Below, in pieces: positions 17,460 through 26,991 of a stretch of 64,000 bases of DNA. The notes below the pieces were generated by a model that saw only the letters and a list, made by a program, of their open reading frames with translations, was not told the origin of the DNA and did not search any database. The position numbers and the translations under genes are program-made. The stretch's first letter is position 1, and every line of letters starts with the position of its first letter. This DNA is from Methanomethylovorans hollandica DSM 15978. Lineage in GTDB: Archaea > Halobacteriota > Methanosarcinia > Methanosarcinales > Methanosarcinaceae. The DNA lies in NCBI RefSeq assembly GCF_000328665.1, contig NC_019972.1, positions 186,001 through 250,000 of the forward strand, in the 5' to 3' direction.

Positions 17460-18116
17460 TTATGAAAACCAGTTCAAGAGCATAATGGAATCTAGTGGTA
17501 CATTGTATTTTTCTTTGATTACCTTAATGGTTTCTCTGGTCTGAATTTTATTGATGTAGTCTTTGTATTCGAGTAGGTGTTCCATGATAGGAATAGCACT
17601 TAAGTCTCCGACTTGTGCAAGGGATATTAATGCAGCAGGTACTTCGAAGACTCCTCTGTGCAATGCATGTATCAAGATCCTTGTAGCTCTGTTATCTCCT
17701 AAATGACCAACGGTTTTTATGATCTCTATTCTCACATCATGATAACCCGATATTACAGTTTCATGGTATAGATCAAGCAAAATCGAAAGAAATTCAGGAT
17801 TTTTTATGGTCCCAATTGCTCTCACTGCTAAGAGTTGTGTTACGTATGATGGACTGGAAAGAGCATATCGAATAGCCTGATAAGTCGCTTTTGTTGAATT
17901 TTCAGGAGTTGCTAATTTGCAGATATATACCAGAGCTGTGTCAATCGATGAAGGGAATATTTGTTGTTTGTTGTTTGAGAGTCTTTCTAGGACAAAGGAT
18001 TCTAGTTTCCTTATATCATTTTCAGCGAAAGCTTTTTTCAAGATACTATTATGATATTCAGCTTCAGTAATTGATAGAGAATTACTATTGTCAGTAGCGA
18101 ATAATGTCGTTTGCAT
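17460..18116 (-). CDS. HEAT-like repeat protein
   Basis: The start was set at 18116 (MQTTLFATDN) because AAAGGGTA precedes it; an in-frame ATG at 18167 is less well supported. The 218-residue product is a helical-repeat protein. ALSSPSYVTQLLAVRAIGTI, HDVRIEIIKTVGHLGDNRAT and FEVPAALISLAQVGDLSAIP mark successive HEAT-like units with the typical buried Val/Arg/Ala pattern. Such proteins are binding scaffolds. The N-terminal QTTLF resembles the start of a PIP box but lacks the final aromatic residue. It lies 24 bp after the gene at 18192. Confidence 0.65.
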   Translation of the reverse strand: MQTTLFATDNSNSLSITEAEYHNSILKKAFAENDIRKLESFVLERLSNNKQQIFPSSIDTALVYICKLATPENSTKATYQAIRYALSSPSYVTQLLAVRAIGTIKNPEFLSILLDLYHETVISGYHDVRIEIIKTVGHLGDNRATRILIHALHRGVFEVPAALISLAQVGDLSAIPIMEHLLEYKDYINKIQTRETIKVIKEKYNVPLDSIMLLNWFS

Positions 18117-18191
18117 TACCCTTTTCTCTCCTTGATGATTTATGTTATTTCTTCGATTCTGACTCATTTTTCTAAGATTGCTATCTTTTCA

Positions 18192-18731
18192 TCAAGACTT
18201 TTTTCTGTTGTTTATCTGAAACTCATATTTGTTCAGGTCACTTTCTAAAACTTCATCATCGGGGATGTTATTATTGTTGTTTTTTAGTTCAATCTTCATG
18301 TATTTTAATAGTTCTTGTCGATGATTATCGATAACATGTAGGTCAAGATCATCCCATATGTAGTCTTCTTCCCAACAATCAACAAATTCATAACAATCTA
18401 GGCCTTTCTTAGTAACCAATTGAACTATAATAGAGCCCCAACCATATTTGTGTTCACATATTATACCGAAGTCTCTGGATTTGATTTCCTTTACTTCTTC
18501 TTTTGTTAGAGGAATTCCATTAATTTCAATTCCAGAGATATCATTATCGGTGATGTATAAATCGTTGTCATTGGATTCGCATTTCCATACATGCCCTGTT
18601 AATTCTTCAATGGTGTTTTTGATAGCATCTTTGAGGTCGAGGCCATCTTGTGCTTGTGTTATTTGTAACGCGAATATGAGTGATACTTCATGATTTCGGC
18701 TACCATCATCTATAATTGATGTTATTGTCAT
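18192..18731 (-). CDS. Unknown acidic protein
   Basis: The 179-residue product is soluble and acidic. A central region of possible beta strands (NDNDLYITDNDISGIEINGI, then CEHKYGWGSIIVQLVTKKGL) is followed by an Asp/Trp-rich segment and an Asn-rich helical tail. No family or catalytic motif is recognised. A GAGG ribosome site precedes the ATG with an A-rich tract before it. It sits between the methyltransferase-helicase gene and the HEAT-like gene on one strand, so all three may be cotranscribed. Confidence 0.5.
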   Translation of the reverse strand: MTITSIIDDGSRNHEVSLIFALQITQAQDGLDLKDAIKNTIEELTGHVWKCESNDNDLYITDNDISGIEINGIPLTKEEVKEIKSRDFGIICEHKYGWGSIIVQLVTKKGLDCYEFVDCWEEDYIWDDLDLHVIDNHRQELLKYMKIELKNNNNNIPDDEVLESDLNKYEFQINNRKKS

Positions 18732-18767
18732 ACGTTCCTCATTGCTATCTTTTTTTTAAAAAAAAAG

Positions 18768-21700
18768 TTATAGTAAACCTTCTTCTGTAAGCATCTTATA
18801 ACTGAAATCCTTATAAGAAAGCCAATTATCCGGATTGAATTCGCTTACTTTTTTTTCATCTATTGCCTGATCGATTCCGTTGGCCTTTAGATCACATAAT
18901 TGTTTCATGTATTCATCTATTGTTCCTTCTAAAAGGACAAAATGGATATTAGGCTCTTTCTTTTGTTGAGGTCTCAGTATCCTTGAGTATGCTTGTCTTG
19001 TTTTTGATGGAGTCCAGTTAACATCGACAACGATTACAGTAGACGCTTCCGGGATGTTAAGTGCAGTTTCTCCACATGTTGTAGTTGCAAGCATTACATT
19101 AATATCAGGAGATGTCTGGAATTTTTCCTTGTCTGTTATTCTCTTGTCAATTGATATTTCTCCAGTGAAGAGAATTGAATTTATTTGTTCCTGATTTAAT
19201 ATCCGGTGCATGTAACTAAGGAATTCTGGTCTTTCAGAGAATACGATTATTTTTTCTCCGTTATTAATAGCATTCCTAATCAGTTCAATTGTTTTTATTT
19301 GCTTTTGGGTTGAATCATGATTCCATTCAAATCCTGGAATATCAGTTTTACTGCTTTGTGGAATTGTAGATGCAAACTGGAGTTTAGTGAGATGAGAAAT
19401 TACAATAGCATTGCTAATGTTATGGCTTGAATCATATTTCATTATTTCAAGCTGTTCTCTGAACCATTTTGCATAGTTTTCCAGCCATTTTTTGTAGTAT
19501 AACAAGTGGTCAGTATCTGGTTTTATCAAGTGGTTATGAAATACAGGTGTTGGACATTTCATGTATGGTTTGACTTCTGGTTCGTTTGTTACCCTGCGGA
19601 TCATCTTTGGTGCAAGCATTTTATACCATTCATTAATATCTTTGACCATTGGTACTTCCATGGACCTCATGCCTTTGTCGAGTGTTTGAGCAAACTGTTC
19701 AGATACCCATGTAGTCTTGATGAACGTTTCATTAAATTTGCGAGTTCCTGAAGTAAATTGATAGCCTTCATCGACAGGGTAACGATATCCGTATGGATTA
19801 AGTTCTGTGCCATCGCCCCATGCTGCTACCAGCAACGAGAAAATGTTTCTGGGATAATTATTAATTATCGTTCCAGTGGCTTCTATAATTCTCTTGCATC
19901 TTCCGAACATTTGTCTGGCTGCAAGAGAGCGATTTGAATCGGCTGCTTTGAGATTATGTGCTTCGTCAAATGCCACGAATTTGATCTTTTTCTTCAGGAC
20001 TTTAATATACGGTTTTTTCAGTCCGTCGATTTTTGTCCATAATTTATTATATGAGATAATATTGAATTGTTTTAGGTTATCTAATTCTTTTCTGGAATCG
20101 ATTACGTTTACGTTTTTAATTCCTAAGTTATTAAATTCGGTGAGGAATTCTTTGATGTTTCTTGATTCTACAACTATCAGAGCATGTTCATGTCCAGATA
20201 ATATAATTGATGCAATTATACATCGGGTTTTTCCAACACCCATATCACCTGTATACATTACACCGGATTTCATGCACATTCTGATAACATCGTCTTTTTG
20301 ATATGGCCACAACCAATCGATACCAAGCTTATCGAGTTTCTTGTGAAGCTCTTCATACTTTGCAGCATATTTGGTTCTGATACCATTTTCAGAGTATTTG
20401 TTAATCCAGATTCCTTTATCTTCATCATATACCGCTTTTTCAAAAGGAGTCATTTCGAGTTCTTTTCTTTGAGTAATTTTCTTGTACCAGTTGAATACCT
20501 GATCATCGAAAACAACATCCAATCCCTTTCTTTCAAGATGTTCTTTCATCTGCATTATGGTATCCAGACCATCGTTAACAATGTTCATTCTCCTGCAGTT
20601 CCATTGCCATATCGAGAAATTTGTTTGGTTTCCGCGATTGTATTTCTTTCCGTATGAATCAATGGCTTCCTGCAGTTTTAATGCTGACAGCATGTCTTTT
20701 GCAGAGAAAACTAGTCCAGAGCTATTTGCATTGACAGATATACGAATTTTTTTTGCATATTCAAGTGATAAAGTTGGTTTGGAAGGTACAGATATTGACT
20801 CTATTTCTGCATGTGGTTGAAGATCGAGATCATATAATGGATATTCATTTGCAGTATCTATTTTTTCCAGTAATTTTTTGTATCCCTCGGAGTTTTTCCA
20901 TATCTCGATTTTTTCCGGGAGCTGTTCCATTGTTTCTACGGTGAGATGCATTGTTTCTAGTTTGTTGTACCAGTAGTCGTATGGAATATAGACTACAAGA
21001 GAACAATTCCATTCTGTTCCGTATTCTTTGAATGCTTCAGAGGGTAGATCGATTCTAAGCAATTTTTTGTGCTGGATAGATGCCCATTTTTCAAATGAAT
21101 ATGTACTTGAATTTGTAAAGAAAGATGTTGGAAGAATTGCTCCAACTACTGTTCTTGATGATTCAAGAGCAATTTCAAGAGCTGCAATATGAGATTCAAT
21201 TGACGATCTCGGACCAAGTTTCCCCCAATTTGCGTTTATTAATGGGATATTTTTCTTTTCTATTTGTAGTGAGAAAGGGGGATTGATTATGAAAGCATCA
21301 ACCATTGTTCTTTCTTTTGATGTTAGCAGGTATCTGTCGTTTTCTGGAATTGCTCCATGCTTAAAAGATGTATGATTGATAAGGTTATCATTGATTATTG
21401 TATCATTTGGCCAGATGTATTTAGCAATTGAAAATGCGTTATTATCGAGTTCAATTCCATATAATCTATTGTTATTTGGTATGAACTGGAACATGGATCC
21501 TATTCCCATGGAATTGTCCATGATAGTAAGATTCTTTGCTCTATCAAGTCCCATAGATTCAGTAAGAGCCTTTACAACAACTGCAGGAGTAAAGAACTGG
21601 CCTTTGTTAAGCTCCCTTTTCTTATGCATGTCAGGAAGCCCACGGGAACCTTCCAGTTTAACAGTAAGTCCAAGAGGTTTATACTTATGGAGTGCATATT

Positions 21701-21881
21701 CCCTGGTAAGTGTACGGGATTCCTGCATCTCGAAGATCCTGTAGTTTGGATCGTCTGGACTAATTGTTCTTAATATTGATTTTATTTCTTCAGTTATTGG
21801 TTCTGGAATAAGATCGGACTTTGGGAGAATAGGGTTTGAACTGATCTGATCGAGAAATTCGATTAATGTAGTTTGTAACAA
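18768..21881 (-). CDS. DNA adenine methyltransferase-like / SNF2-type helicase fusion, TTG start
   Basis: The 1,037-residue protein joins two modules. The N-terminal part (about 85-330) is a class I methyltransferase of the N6-adenine type: KGQFFTPAVVVKAL, IMDNSMGIGSMFQF (AdoMet loop), LYGIELDNNAF and FIINPPFS (the [DNS]PP[YF] motif). The C-terminal part (about 530-1000) is a superfamily 2 helicase: GDMGVGKTRCIIA (Walker A), FVAFDEAHNLK (DEAH), EATGTI, and a second RecA fold with IVFSERP and QAYSRILRPQQ. The start is TTG at 21881, preceded by AGAGGTG. The N-terminal LQTTLIEFL is a PIP-box-like peptide. Phage anti-restriction proteins such as DarB join the same two activities. Confidence 0.8.
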   Translation of the reverse strand: MLQTTLIEFLDQISSNPILPKSDLIPEPITEEIKSILRTISPDDPNYRIFEMQESRTLTREYALHKYKPLGLTVKLEGSRGLPDMHKKRELNKGQFFTPAVVVKALTESMGLDRAKNLTIMDNSMGIGSMFQFIPNNNRLYGIELDNNAFSIAKYIWPNDTIINDNLINHTSFKHGAIPENDRYLLTSKERTMVDAFIINPPFSLQIEKKNIPLINANWGKLGPRSSIESHIAALEIALESSRTVVGAILPTSFFTNSSTYSFEKWASIQHKKLLRIDLPSEAFKEYGTEWNCSLVVYIPYDYWYNKLETMHLTVETMEQLPEKIEIWKNSEGYKKLLEKIDTANEYPLYDLDLQPHAEIESISVPSKPTLSLEYAKKIRISVNANSSGLVFSAKDMLSALKLQEAIDSYGKKYNRGNQTNFSIWQWNCRRMNIVNDGLDTIMQMKEHLERKGLDVVFDDQVFNWYKKITQRKELEMTPFEKAVYDEDKGIWINKYSENGIRTKYAAKYEELHKKLDKLGIDWLWPYQKDDVIRMCMKSGVMYTGDMGVGKTRCIIASIILSGHEHALIVVESRNIKEFLTEFNNLGIKNVNVIDSRKELDNLKQFNIISYNKLWTKIDGLKKPYIKVLKKKIKFVAFDEAHNLKAADSNRSLAARQMFGRCKRIIEATGTIINNYPRNIFSLLVAAWGDGTELNPYGYRYPVDEGYQFTSGTRKFNETFIKTTWVSEQFAQTLDKGMRSMEVPMVKDINEWYKMLAPKMIRRVTNEPEVKPYMKCPTPVFHNHLIKPDTDHLLYYKKWLENYAKWFREQLEIMKYDSSHNISNAIVISHLTKLQFASTIPQSSKTDIPGFEWNHDSTQKQIKTIELIRNAINNGEKIIVFSERPEFLSYMHRILNQEQINSILFTGEISIDKRITDKEKFQTSPDINVMLATTTCGETALNIPEASTVIVVDVNWTPSKTRQAYSRILRPQQKKEPNIHFVLLEGTIDEYMKQLCDLKANGIDQAIDEKKVSEFNPDNWLSYKDFSYKMLTEEGLL

Positions 21882-21910
21882 GTATCACACCTCTTAGATA
21901 CAAAAAATAG

Positions 21911-21922
21911 TGTGCTTTTTTT
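21911..21922 (-). promoter_or_regulatory. A-tract + GCACA motif
   Basis: On the minus strand AAAAAAAGCACA lies 30-41 nt before the TTG start of the methyltransferase-helicase gene. Confidence 0.45.
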
Positions 21923-21947
21923 GGTGAAAATTTAGTTCCCAAAATTA

Positions 21948-21955
21948 TTTATACT
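21948..21955 (+). promoter_or_regulatory. TATA box of HEAT-repeat gene 1
   Basis: TTTATACT lies about 25 nt upstream of the ATG at 21977, so the transcript probably starts at or near the start codon (leaderless). Confidence 0.5.
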
Positions 21956-21976
21956 CATTCTGGAGTGTAATTATAT

Positions 21977-24085
21977 ATGGTGGTAGATCAGGAAGAAATC
22001 CATAGGTTGAGTTTGAGTAAAGATGTAAATGATAGACTTATAGCTTTTAGATTATTTAGGGATCACTTTGAATCATTACCCGACAAGTCATCCGCATGGA
22101 TTGATTTGTATAGATTGACACAGGATAAGAATTCGATTGTAAAAAATAATGCTCCAAATGCTCTTGGTTATGCTTTCGAACATGTTCCTGACAAGTTTGT
22201 TGCATGGACTGATCTACATCATCTAACACGCAATGATGATAAGGATGTTAGAAAGAATGCTGCTTCTACCCTTGGTTATGCTTTTAAACACATTCCTTTG
22301 GAGTTCAAATCTGCTGCTTGGAATGACCTGCATAAGCTGACAAAAAATAAGCATTGGATGGTTAGAATGAATGCTGCTTTAGGTCTTGGTTATTCTTTTG
22401 AGTACATTCCTGAGGAGTTTAAGTCTGCTGCTTGGTTAGATTTACAAAGATTAACAAATGATAAAGATCTTGATGTTAGACAATATGCTGTTAATGCACT
22501 TGGTTATGCCTTTGAATATATTCCTGATAAGTCCATTGCTTGGTCTAATCTCCAGACACTAACAAGTAATGATAATTTGTATCTTAGAAGTCGGGCTACT
22601 TCTGCTCTTGGTCATGCATTTAAGTATGTTCCAAATAGGTCTGTTGCATGGTTCGAATTGCATAGGCTAGTATGTGATGATAATTCATATGTTAGAAGCG
22701 TTGCTGCTAGTAGCCTTGGTTATGTTTTTAAGTACATTCCTGAAGAATTAAAGTCCGAAGCTTGTTCTGATTTACATAAACTAACATATGATGAAGAATT
22801 AAACGTTAGAAGTAATGCCGCTTCGGTTATTGGTTCTGCTTTTTCTTATATTCCTGAAGAATACAAGTCTACAATGTGGTTTGATTTACATAGACTAACA
22901 AATGATAAATATTCAGATGCGAAAATGTATGCAAATCATTCCCTGGGTAAGATATGTATTTATAAAGCATCTAAATCAGAAATCGAATATGAGTCACGTA
23001 CTTTGTTTGAAGAAGCGATTCGATATTTTGAAACTGCTACAAATGAACGTAGTTATTCAAATCCTGCAAAGTTTTGTAATCATTTCTATCGTTCTTTTGA
23101 TGTAGTTTTGTTTAAAAAAAATAACTCAAAGAACAATATTGAGAAATATATTACAGCTGCAAAAAAGGAAATTGAAGGATCTAAAAGTAAAGAAAATCTC
23201 ATCAAAGCAATTGAACAGTTAGCTGAGGCTCTTGAAATGGCACACCATGCTCATGAATCTGGTAATGATTGGCAAGAAACACTAAAACATTGCTCAGATA
23301 TCTGTAATCGTGCTGACCAATTAATGTTAGAGAACAAAGATAATATACCTGCTATATTCGACATATACGAGAAAAACAAACCATCCTTTAGGAAAAACAT
23401 CAAAGAACTCATAGATGAAGTCAAAGAGAAAGCAGAGATAACCTGCAAGGAAACACAAGGTACTCCTGCTGAAGGTGTTGCTTGTTCTATTAACAAGGAA
23501 ATACAAAAATGGAAAATTGAAAGTCAGGAAGATATCGAAAAGAGTTTCTATAATCTAATCGATATGATGAAGATTATGATACCTGACATCCCTAAAAATC
23601 AGTTACTACTCTCAAAAGTTAATTCTATGGAAAATTATACAAAACCAGAGGATGTGTTTGAAGCTCTAGGTATGATATTTCCATTGATCAAAAACATGAG
23701 TCTATCTGAAGATATAAACTATATCAAATCAACAGTAGATGAAATAAAAGTTGATGTAAAACAAGTAGATACGAAAATCGATAATCTGAGTATTAATGTC
23801 GAGCAAGTGACGAAACAGATAATGGAACAGCCAAATTCACAAGAATATCTTGATCTGATCCAACAGAGATTAGAAAATATTCAAGATAAAATTCCTGAAA
23901 TGAAGGATGAGATTAAAGATGTACTTGATGAATTGTATTCTCCTCTTGGAATAGAGAGAAAACTAAAAATTTCCATCCCATTAATTCCATTGTTCATGTC
24001 ATATGAAGCTCAAGTAACTCCTTCTAAGTTTGTAGTTGATCGGATTTTTGAATTTAAGCAGCTTTACAGTAAATTAATAATATGA
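21977..24085 (+). CDS. HEAT-repeat protein with coiled-coil tail, paralogue 1
   Basis: The 702-residue product has eight tandem units of 36-38 residues (about residues 35-325) with the pattern IP..FKSAAW.DLHRLTND....VR..AA..LGYAF.Y. Paired helices of this kind make a HEAT-like solenoid. A conserved linker follows (NPAKFCNHFYRSFDVVLFKK, about 365) and then long charged helices predicted to form coiled coils to the end. It is paralogous to the gene at 32025, which has five units. It is on the plus strand inside a minus-strand block. Function is unknown; the solenoid suggests a binding platform. Confidence 0.75.
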   Translation: MVVDQEEIHRLSLSKDVNDRLIAFRLFRDHFESLPDKSSAWIDLYRLTQDKNSIVKNNAPNALGYAFEHVPDKFVAWTDLHHLTRNDDKDVRKNAASTLGYAFKHIPLEFKSAAWNDLHKLTKNKHWMVRMNAALGLGYSFEYIPEEFKSAAWLDLQRLTNDKDLDVRQYAVNALGYAFEYIPDKSIAWSNLQTLTSNDNLYLRSRATSALGHAFKYVPNRSVAWFELHRLVCDDNSYVRSVAASSLGYVFKYIPEELKSEACSDLHKLTYDEELNVRSNAASVIGSAFSYIPEEYKSTMWFDLHRLTNDKYSDAKMYANHSLGKICIYKASKSEIEYESRTLFEEAIRYFETATNERSYSNPAKFCNHFYRSFDVVLFKKNNSKNNIEKYITAAKKEIEGSKSKENLIKAIEQLAEALEMAHHAHESGNDWQETLKHCSDICNRADQLMLENKDNIPAIFDIYEKNKPSFRKNIKELIDEVKEKAEITCKETQGTPAEGVACSINKEIQKWKIESQEDIEKSFYNLIDMMKIMIPDIPKNQLLLSKVNSMENYTKPEDVFEALGMIFPLIKNMSLSEDINYIKSTVDEIKVDVKQVDTKIDNLSINVEQVTKQIMEQPNSQEYLDLIQQRLENIQDKIPEMKDEIKDVLDELYSPLGIERKLKISIPLIPLFMSYEAQVTPSKFVVDRIFEFKQLYSKLII

Positions 24086-24155
24086 GAAATAAATGATATC
24101 GTTTTTCAAGCCATATATTTGATATTTGCATCCAATTTTTGCATGAGAAAATGAA

Positions 24156-24434
24156 CTATTTGCTTTTATTAGCACTATTAACCACTTTTATGTTTCTGAT
24201 ATCATTTGGATTTACAAAGATAGGCTTATTACCAATCATCACTCTGATATGGTCACGGAAACTAGGAAGAGCTCCTATAATTTTGTCTCCATTTTTCGTT
24301 TCGATCTCAAATGTTGACTTGTGTTCAAATTTTGGATAGTTCTTTTGGGTGACAGAAAATATCATTCCAAGAAAAATCGGTGAAAGTAGTCCTAGTACAA
24401 AAACAACGAAGATACCTAATAGAGACATCTGCAT
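24156..24434 (-). CDS. Small membrane protein with beta-rich tail
   Basis: The 92-residue product has an N-terminal hydrophobic segment (about residues 4-29, LLGIFVVFVLGLLSPIFLGM) and then a soluble tail with beta-strand character (TFEIETKNGDKIIGALPSFR, IRVMIGNKPIFVNPNDIRNI), similar in size to a small Sm- or PRC-barrel-like domain. No family is assigned. It lies between convergent HEAT gene 1 and nrdD. Confidence 0.5.
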   Translation of the reverse strand: MQMSLLGIFVVFVLGLLSPIFLGMIFSVTQKNYPKFEHKSTFEIETKNGDKIIGALPSFRDHIRVMIGNKPIFVNPNDIRNIKVVNSANKSK

Positions 24435-24527
24435 ATTATTTCCTCTGTATTCTATGTTACTGTATTTGGGAAATTATTCCCAATGTATAAATAACTTGTG
24501 TTTTTATTGTTCACCTAAAAAAATATA

Positions 24528-26852
24528 TTATGTCTGTATCTGCAGAGATGGTTTCTTTTCTGGTGATTTCGTATTCTTATTCCTCAGATGTTCAGGATCA
24601 TACCTTTGCCTGTCTTTAAGTTCCTGTTTCTTTGCAGCATTCCAGCCGCTAACTGCTTGAATATAACCAGTGACTCTGGAAAGGTGTTCTACATTATTGG
24701 ATCCACAATTCTCGCAAGTATTGTGTAATCCTGGCATTACGTGAGAATCATTTCTGCAGATAGTCAGATCCTTTGTAAATGCAAAGTACCCGACCTGCGT
24801 GTTCTTAGCAATGTTCATAGCAAATTCTTTGAGTCCTTTTGCATCCGGAGAGCTTTCTCCAAGCCATATATGGAGAATGTTTCCTCCGTCAACTATTGGG
24901 AAGAACGTGTGCTCCGCCTTGATTCTATCTATAATTGATATGTTTGCTCCAGGTGGTACATGTGTTCCGTTTGTGTAGTATACAGGGAGATCTCTTGTCA
25001 TGTTTCTTTGCCTGAGAGCTGTATCAATATCTCCTTTGATGACACGGATTGCATCTTTTCTATAAGATTCGTTCAGCAGGTCGGATACAGCAAATCTCTG
25101 ACATGTTGTTTCTGCAGGTGTTCTTGCAAGAGCAATTGTCATACCGTGCTTTACAGACAGTTCTTTTGCATACATTTCCATTTCTGTCATTACCCTTATT
25201 GCAAGTTTCATGGCAATGTGTGATTCATGTAGCTGGCACCCACATTGGACCTGAACCATTTCGTTGATTCCTATAACACCGATTGTATAAACCAATGCAT
25301 TCAGATCGACTGCAATGCTTCCCTTTTTATTTGTATTGGGATCTTTTGGTCTTTGAGTAATGAATGGCATTCTACCTGCAGTTATTACCTGGTTCATCCA
25401 GTTTTTCTTGATGTTGAATATTTTGACTGCATCATCCATCTGTTTCTTGAGGATTGCTATCAGGAGATTATCATTACCATTGGCTTTGTAAGCTGCTCTT
25501 GGACAATTGAGTGATACTACCTGCCATGATCCCATTGAGAAATGCTTACCCTCCTTGAATAGTACTTTTTCTTCAAATTCGTTATCATCTTCTTCATTTA
25601 CGGAAAATTGATAAGCACAACATTGATAGCAAGAAATCCCGCCTTTTGAACGTCTGTATTCAGGAAGCTGGTTATCAAAGTAAGGAGTTCCGAACTTTGA
25701 AGCAAGTTCAAATGCAGTCGTGTATAATTCTTCATATGTGGGGAGTTCTGGATGGGTTTTGTTGAATAATGTGTCTTCTTGCATAAAATCGGGTTCTATA
25801 GAAATCTCAGGCTTTGGAAAACTGAATGGCTTGCCCCAATAATCACCCTGTAGCATGACATTCATTAGAGCTTTGAAGGATAACCTTACTTCTCTTTCAA
25901 ACTCACCATATGTACGTTTTAATGGGCTATCGAGACCATTCCAGACCTTTCCCATATATACAGCTGGAATATCTTTCCATATACTTGGTATTCCCGGAGA
26001 AAGCTGAACTGATGAGAACACCAGCTGTCCTCCACGAGCAACCATCATCTGTGTCATTTCATAGATGAACATTTGCATTAGCTGTTCAATTTCCTTGTAT
26101 TCTTTGCCTTCCAGGTAAGGAGCAAGGAACGTAAGGAAATTGTAGAATCCCTGCCCTCCGGCAAAGTTTGTCTGTGCGCTTCCAAGTGCTTTTACTGCAT
26201 GAAGGATTGCAACTTCTGCTTTCATTGCAGGTCCTGCTACACTTGCTTTCGTTCCGTTTCCATCCGGCATCAAGCCATAGTAGAAGAAATATCTCAGATC
26301 CCAATCCTGACAGAATGGCCGGGTTCCAAAGTATTCAAGATCGTGGATATGAATGTCACCTTTTAGGTGCATATCAGTGATTTCCTGAGGGAATAGTAAA
26401 AGATACTGTTCCTTAGAGATCTTATCGGCTTTTTTCTTGTGAGCTGTTTCAGCATTACACTGTAAATTGGCATTTTCATTTACTTCAAAACCGTTACCTA
26501 AATCGATTTCACATGCATCAAATACAGGAGTTCCAACACGAGTAGATATTTTTCTCCATTCAGGATGACCTGACTCAAGGAGCTTAATGTTGACAATTTC
26601 TCTAATGAGAGGGCCTGAGAGAACAGAAAGATTCATTTTCAAAATACTTTTCTCAACGTCCTTTGCTATATTTTGTGCTTCTTCTCTTGTGATTGCTGTA
26701 ATTCCATAGTACTTTTCACAAAGGACTGTTTCTTTGAGGAGCTGGTTCACGATAGCTTCTTTGTTCCATTCTATGAAGTGGCCATCCGTTGTCCGGACTT
26801 GAGGCATAGTAACTACAAGTGATCCATCTAATGATTGCTGTTTAGGTTGCAT
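24528..26852 (-). CDS. nrdD: Anaerobic (class III) ribonucleoside-triphosphate reductase
   Basis: It reduces NTPs to dNTPs with a glycyl radical. The start was set at 26852 (MQPKQQSL) after AAGGTAAT; a 24-codon upstream extension is possible. An ATP-cone lies at about residues 17-110 (EWNKEAIVNQLLKETVLCE). The catalytic barrel has the Cys-containing GGISCYQCCAYQFSVNEE loop, and a C-terminal metal site (DLTICRN...HNTCENCGS) precedes the glycyl-radical loop RVTGYIQAVSGWN. Length and motifs are complete. No nrdG activase gene is in the window, so the radical must be made by an activase encoded elsewhere. It would supply dNTPs for the element's replication. Confidence 0.93.
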   Translation of the reverse strand: MQPKQQSLDGSLVVTMPQVRTTDGHFIEWNKEAIVNQLLKETVLCEKYYGITAITREEAQNIAKDVEKSILKMNLSVLSGPLIREIVNIKLLESGHPEWRKISTRVGTPVFDACEIDLGNGFEVNENANLQCNAETAHKKKADKISKEQYLLLFPQEITDMHLKGDIHIHDLEYFGTRPFCQDWDLRYFFYYGLMPDGNGTKASVAGPAMKAEVAILHAVKALGSAQTNFAGGQGFYNFLTFLAPYLEGKEYKEIEQLMQMFIYEMTQMMVARGGQLVFSSVQLSPGIPSIWKDIPAVYMGKVWNGLDSPLKRTYGEFEREVRLSFKALMNVMLQGDYWGKPFSFPKPEISIEPDFMQEDTLFNKTHPELPTYEELYTTAFELASKFGTPYFDNQLPEYRRSKGGISCYQCCAYQFSVNEEDDNEFEEKVLFKEGKHFSMGSWQVVSLNCPRAAYKANGNDNLLIAILKKQMDDAVKIFNIKKNWMNQVITAGRMPFITQRPKDPNTNKKGSIAVDLNALVYTIGVIGINEMVQVQCGCQLHESHIAMKLAIRVMTEMEMYAKELSVKHGMTIALARTPAETTCQRFAVSDLLNESYRKDAIRVIKGDIDTALRQRNMTRDLPVYYTNGTHVPPGANISIIDRIKAEHTFFPIVDGGNILHIWLGESSPDAKGLKEFAMNIAKNTQVGYFAFTKDLTICRNDSHVMPGLHNTCENCGSNNVEHLSRVTGYIQAVSGWNAAKKQELKDRQRYDPEHLRNKNTKSPEKKPSLQIQT

Positions 26853-26880
26853 GTGATTACCTTGATTATTTGGTAATGAG

Positions 26881-26895
26881 TGTTTGTTTTTTTTT
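26881..26895 (-). promoter_or_regulatory. A-tract + ACAAACA motif upstream of nrdD
   Basis: On the minus strand a run of nine A is followed by CAAACA, 29-43 nt before the nrdD start. Confidence 0.45.
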
Positions 26896-26923
26896 AAAAA
26901 AAAAGCAGTATTATAAATCAAAT

Positions 26924-26967
26924 ACAGGAGACATATTTAAGAGAGGTGTAACGCTGATGTCTCCTGT
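26924..26967. terminator. Perfect inverted repeat between moxR-like gene and nrdD
   Basis: 11-bp arms ACAGGAGACAT / ATGTCTCCTGT flank a 22-nt loop. On the minus strand it follows the moxR-like stop (26992) and is followed 20 nt later by a T-run, so a terminator or processing hairpin is likely. An operator for nrdD is the alternative. Confidence 0.5.
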
Positions 26968-26991
26968 TTATCTTATGAATCCTGATGCAAC

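Noticed and set aside
24528-26852. QQSL near the NrdD N-terminus as a PIP box
   Set aside because: It is followed by DGSL with no aromatic residues, so it does not fit the clamp-binding pattern.
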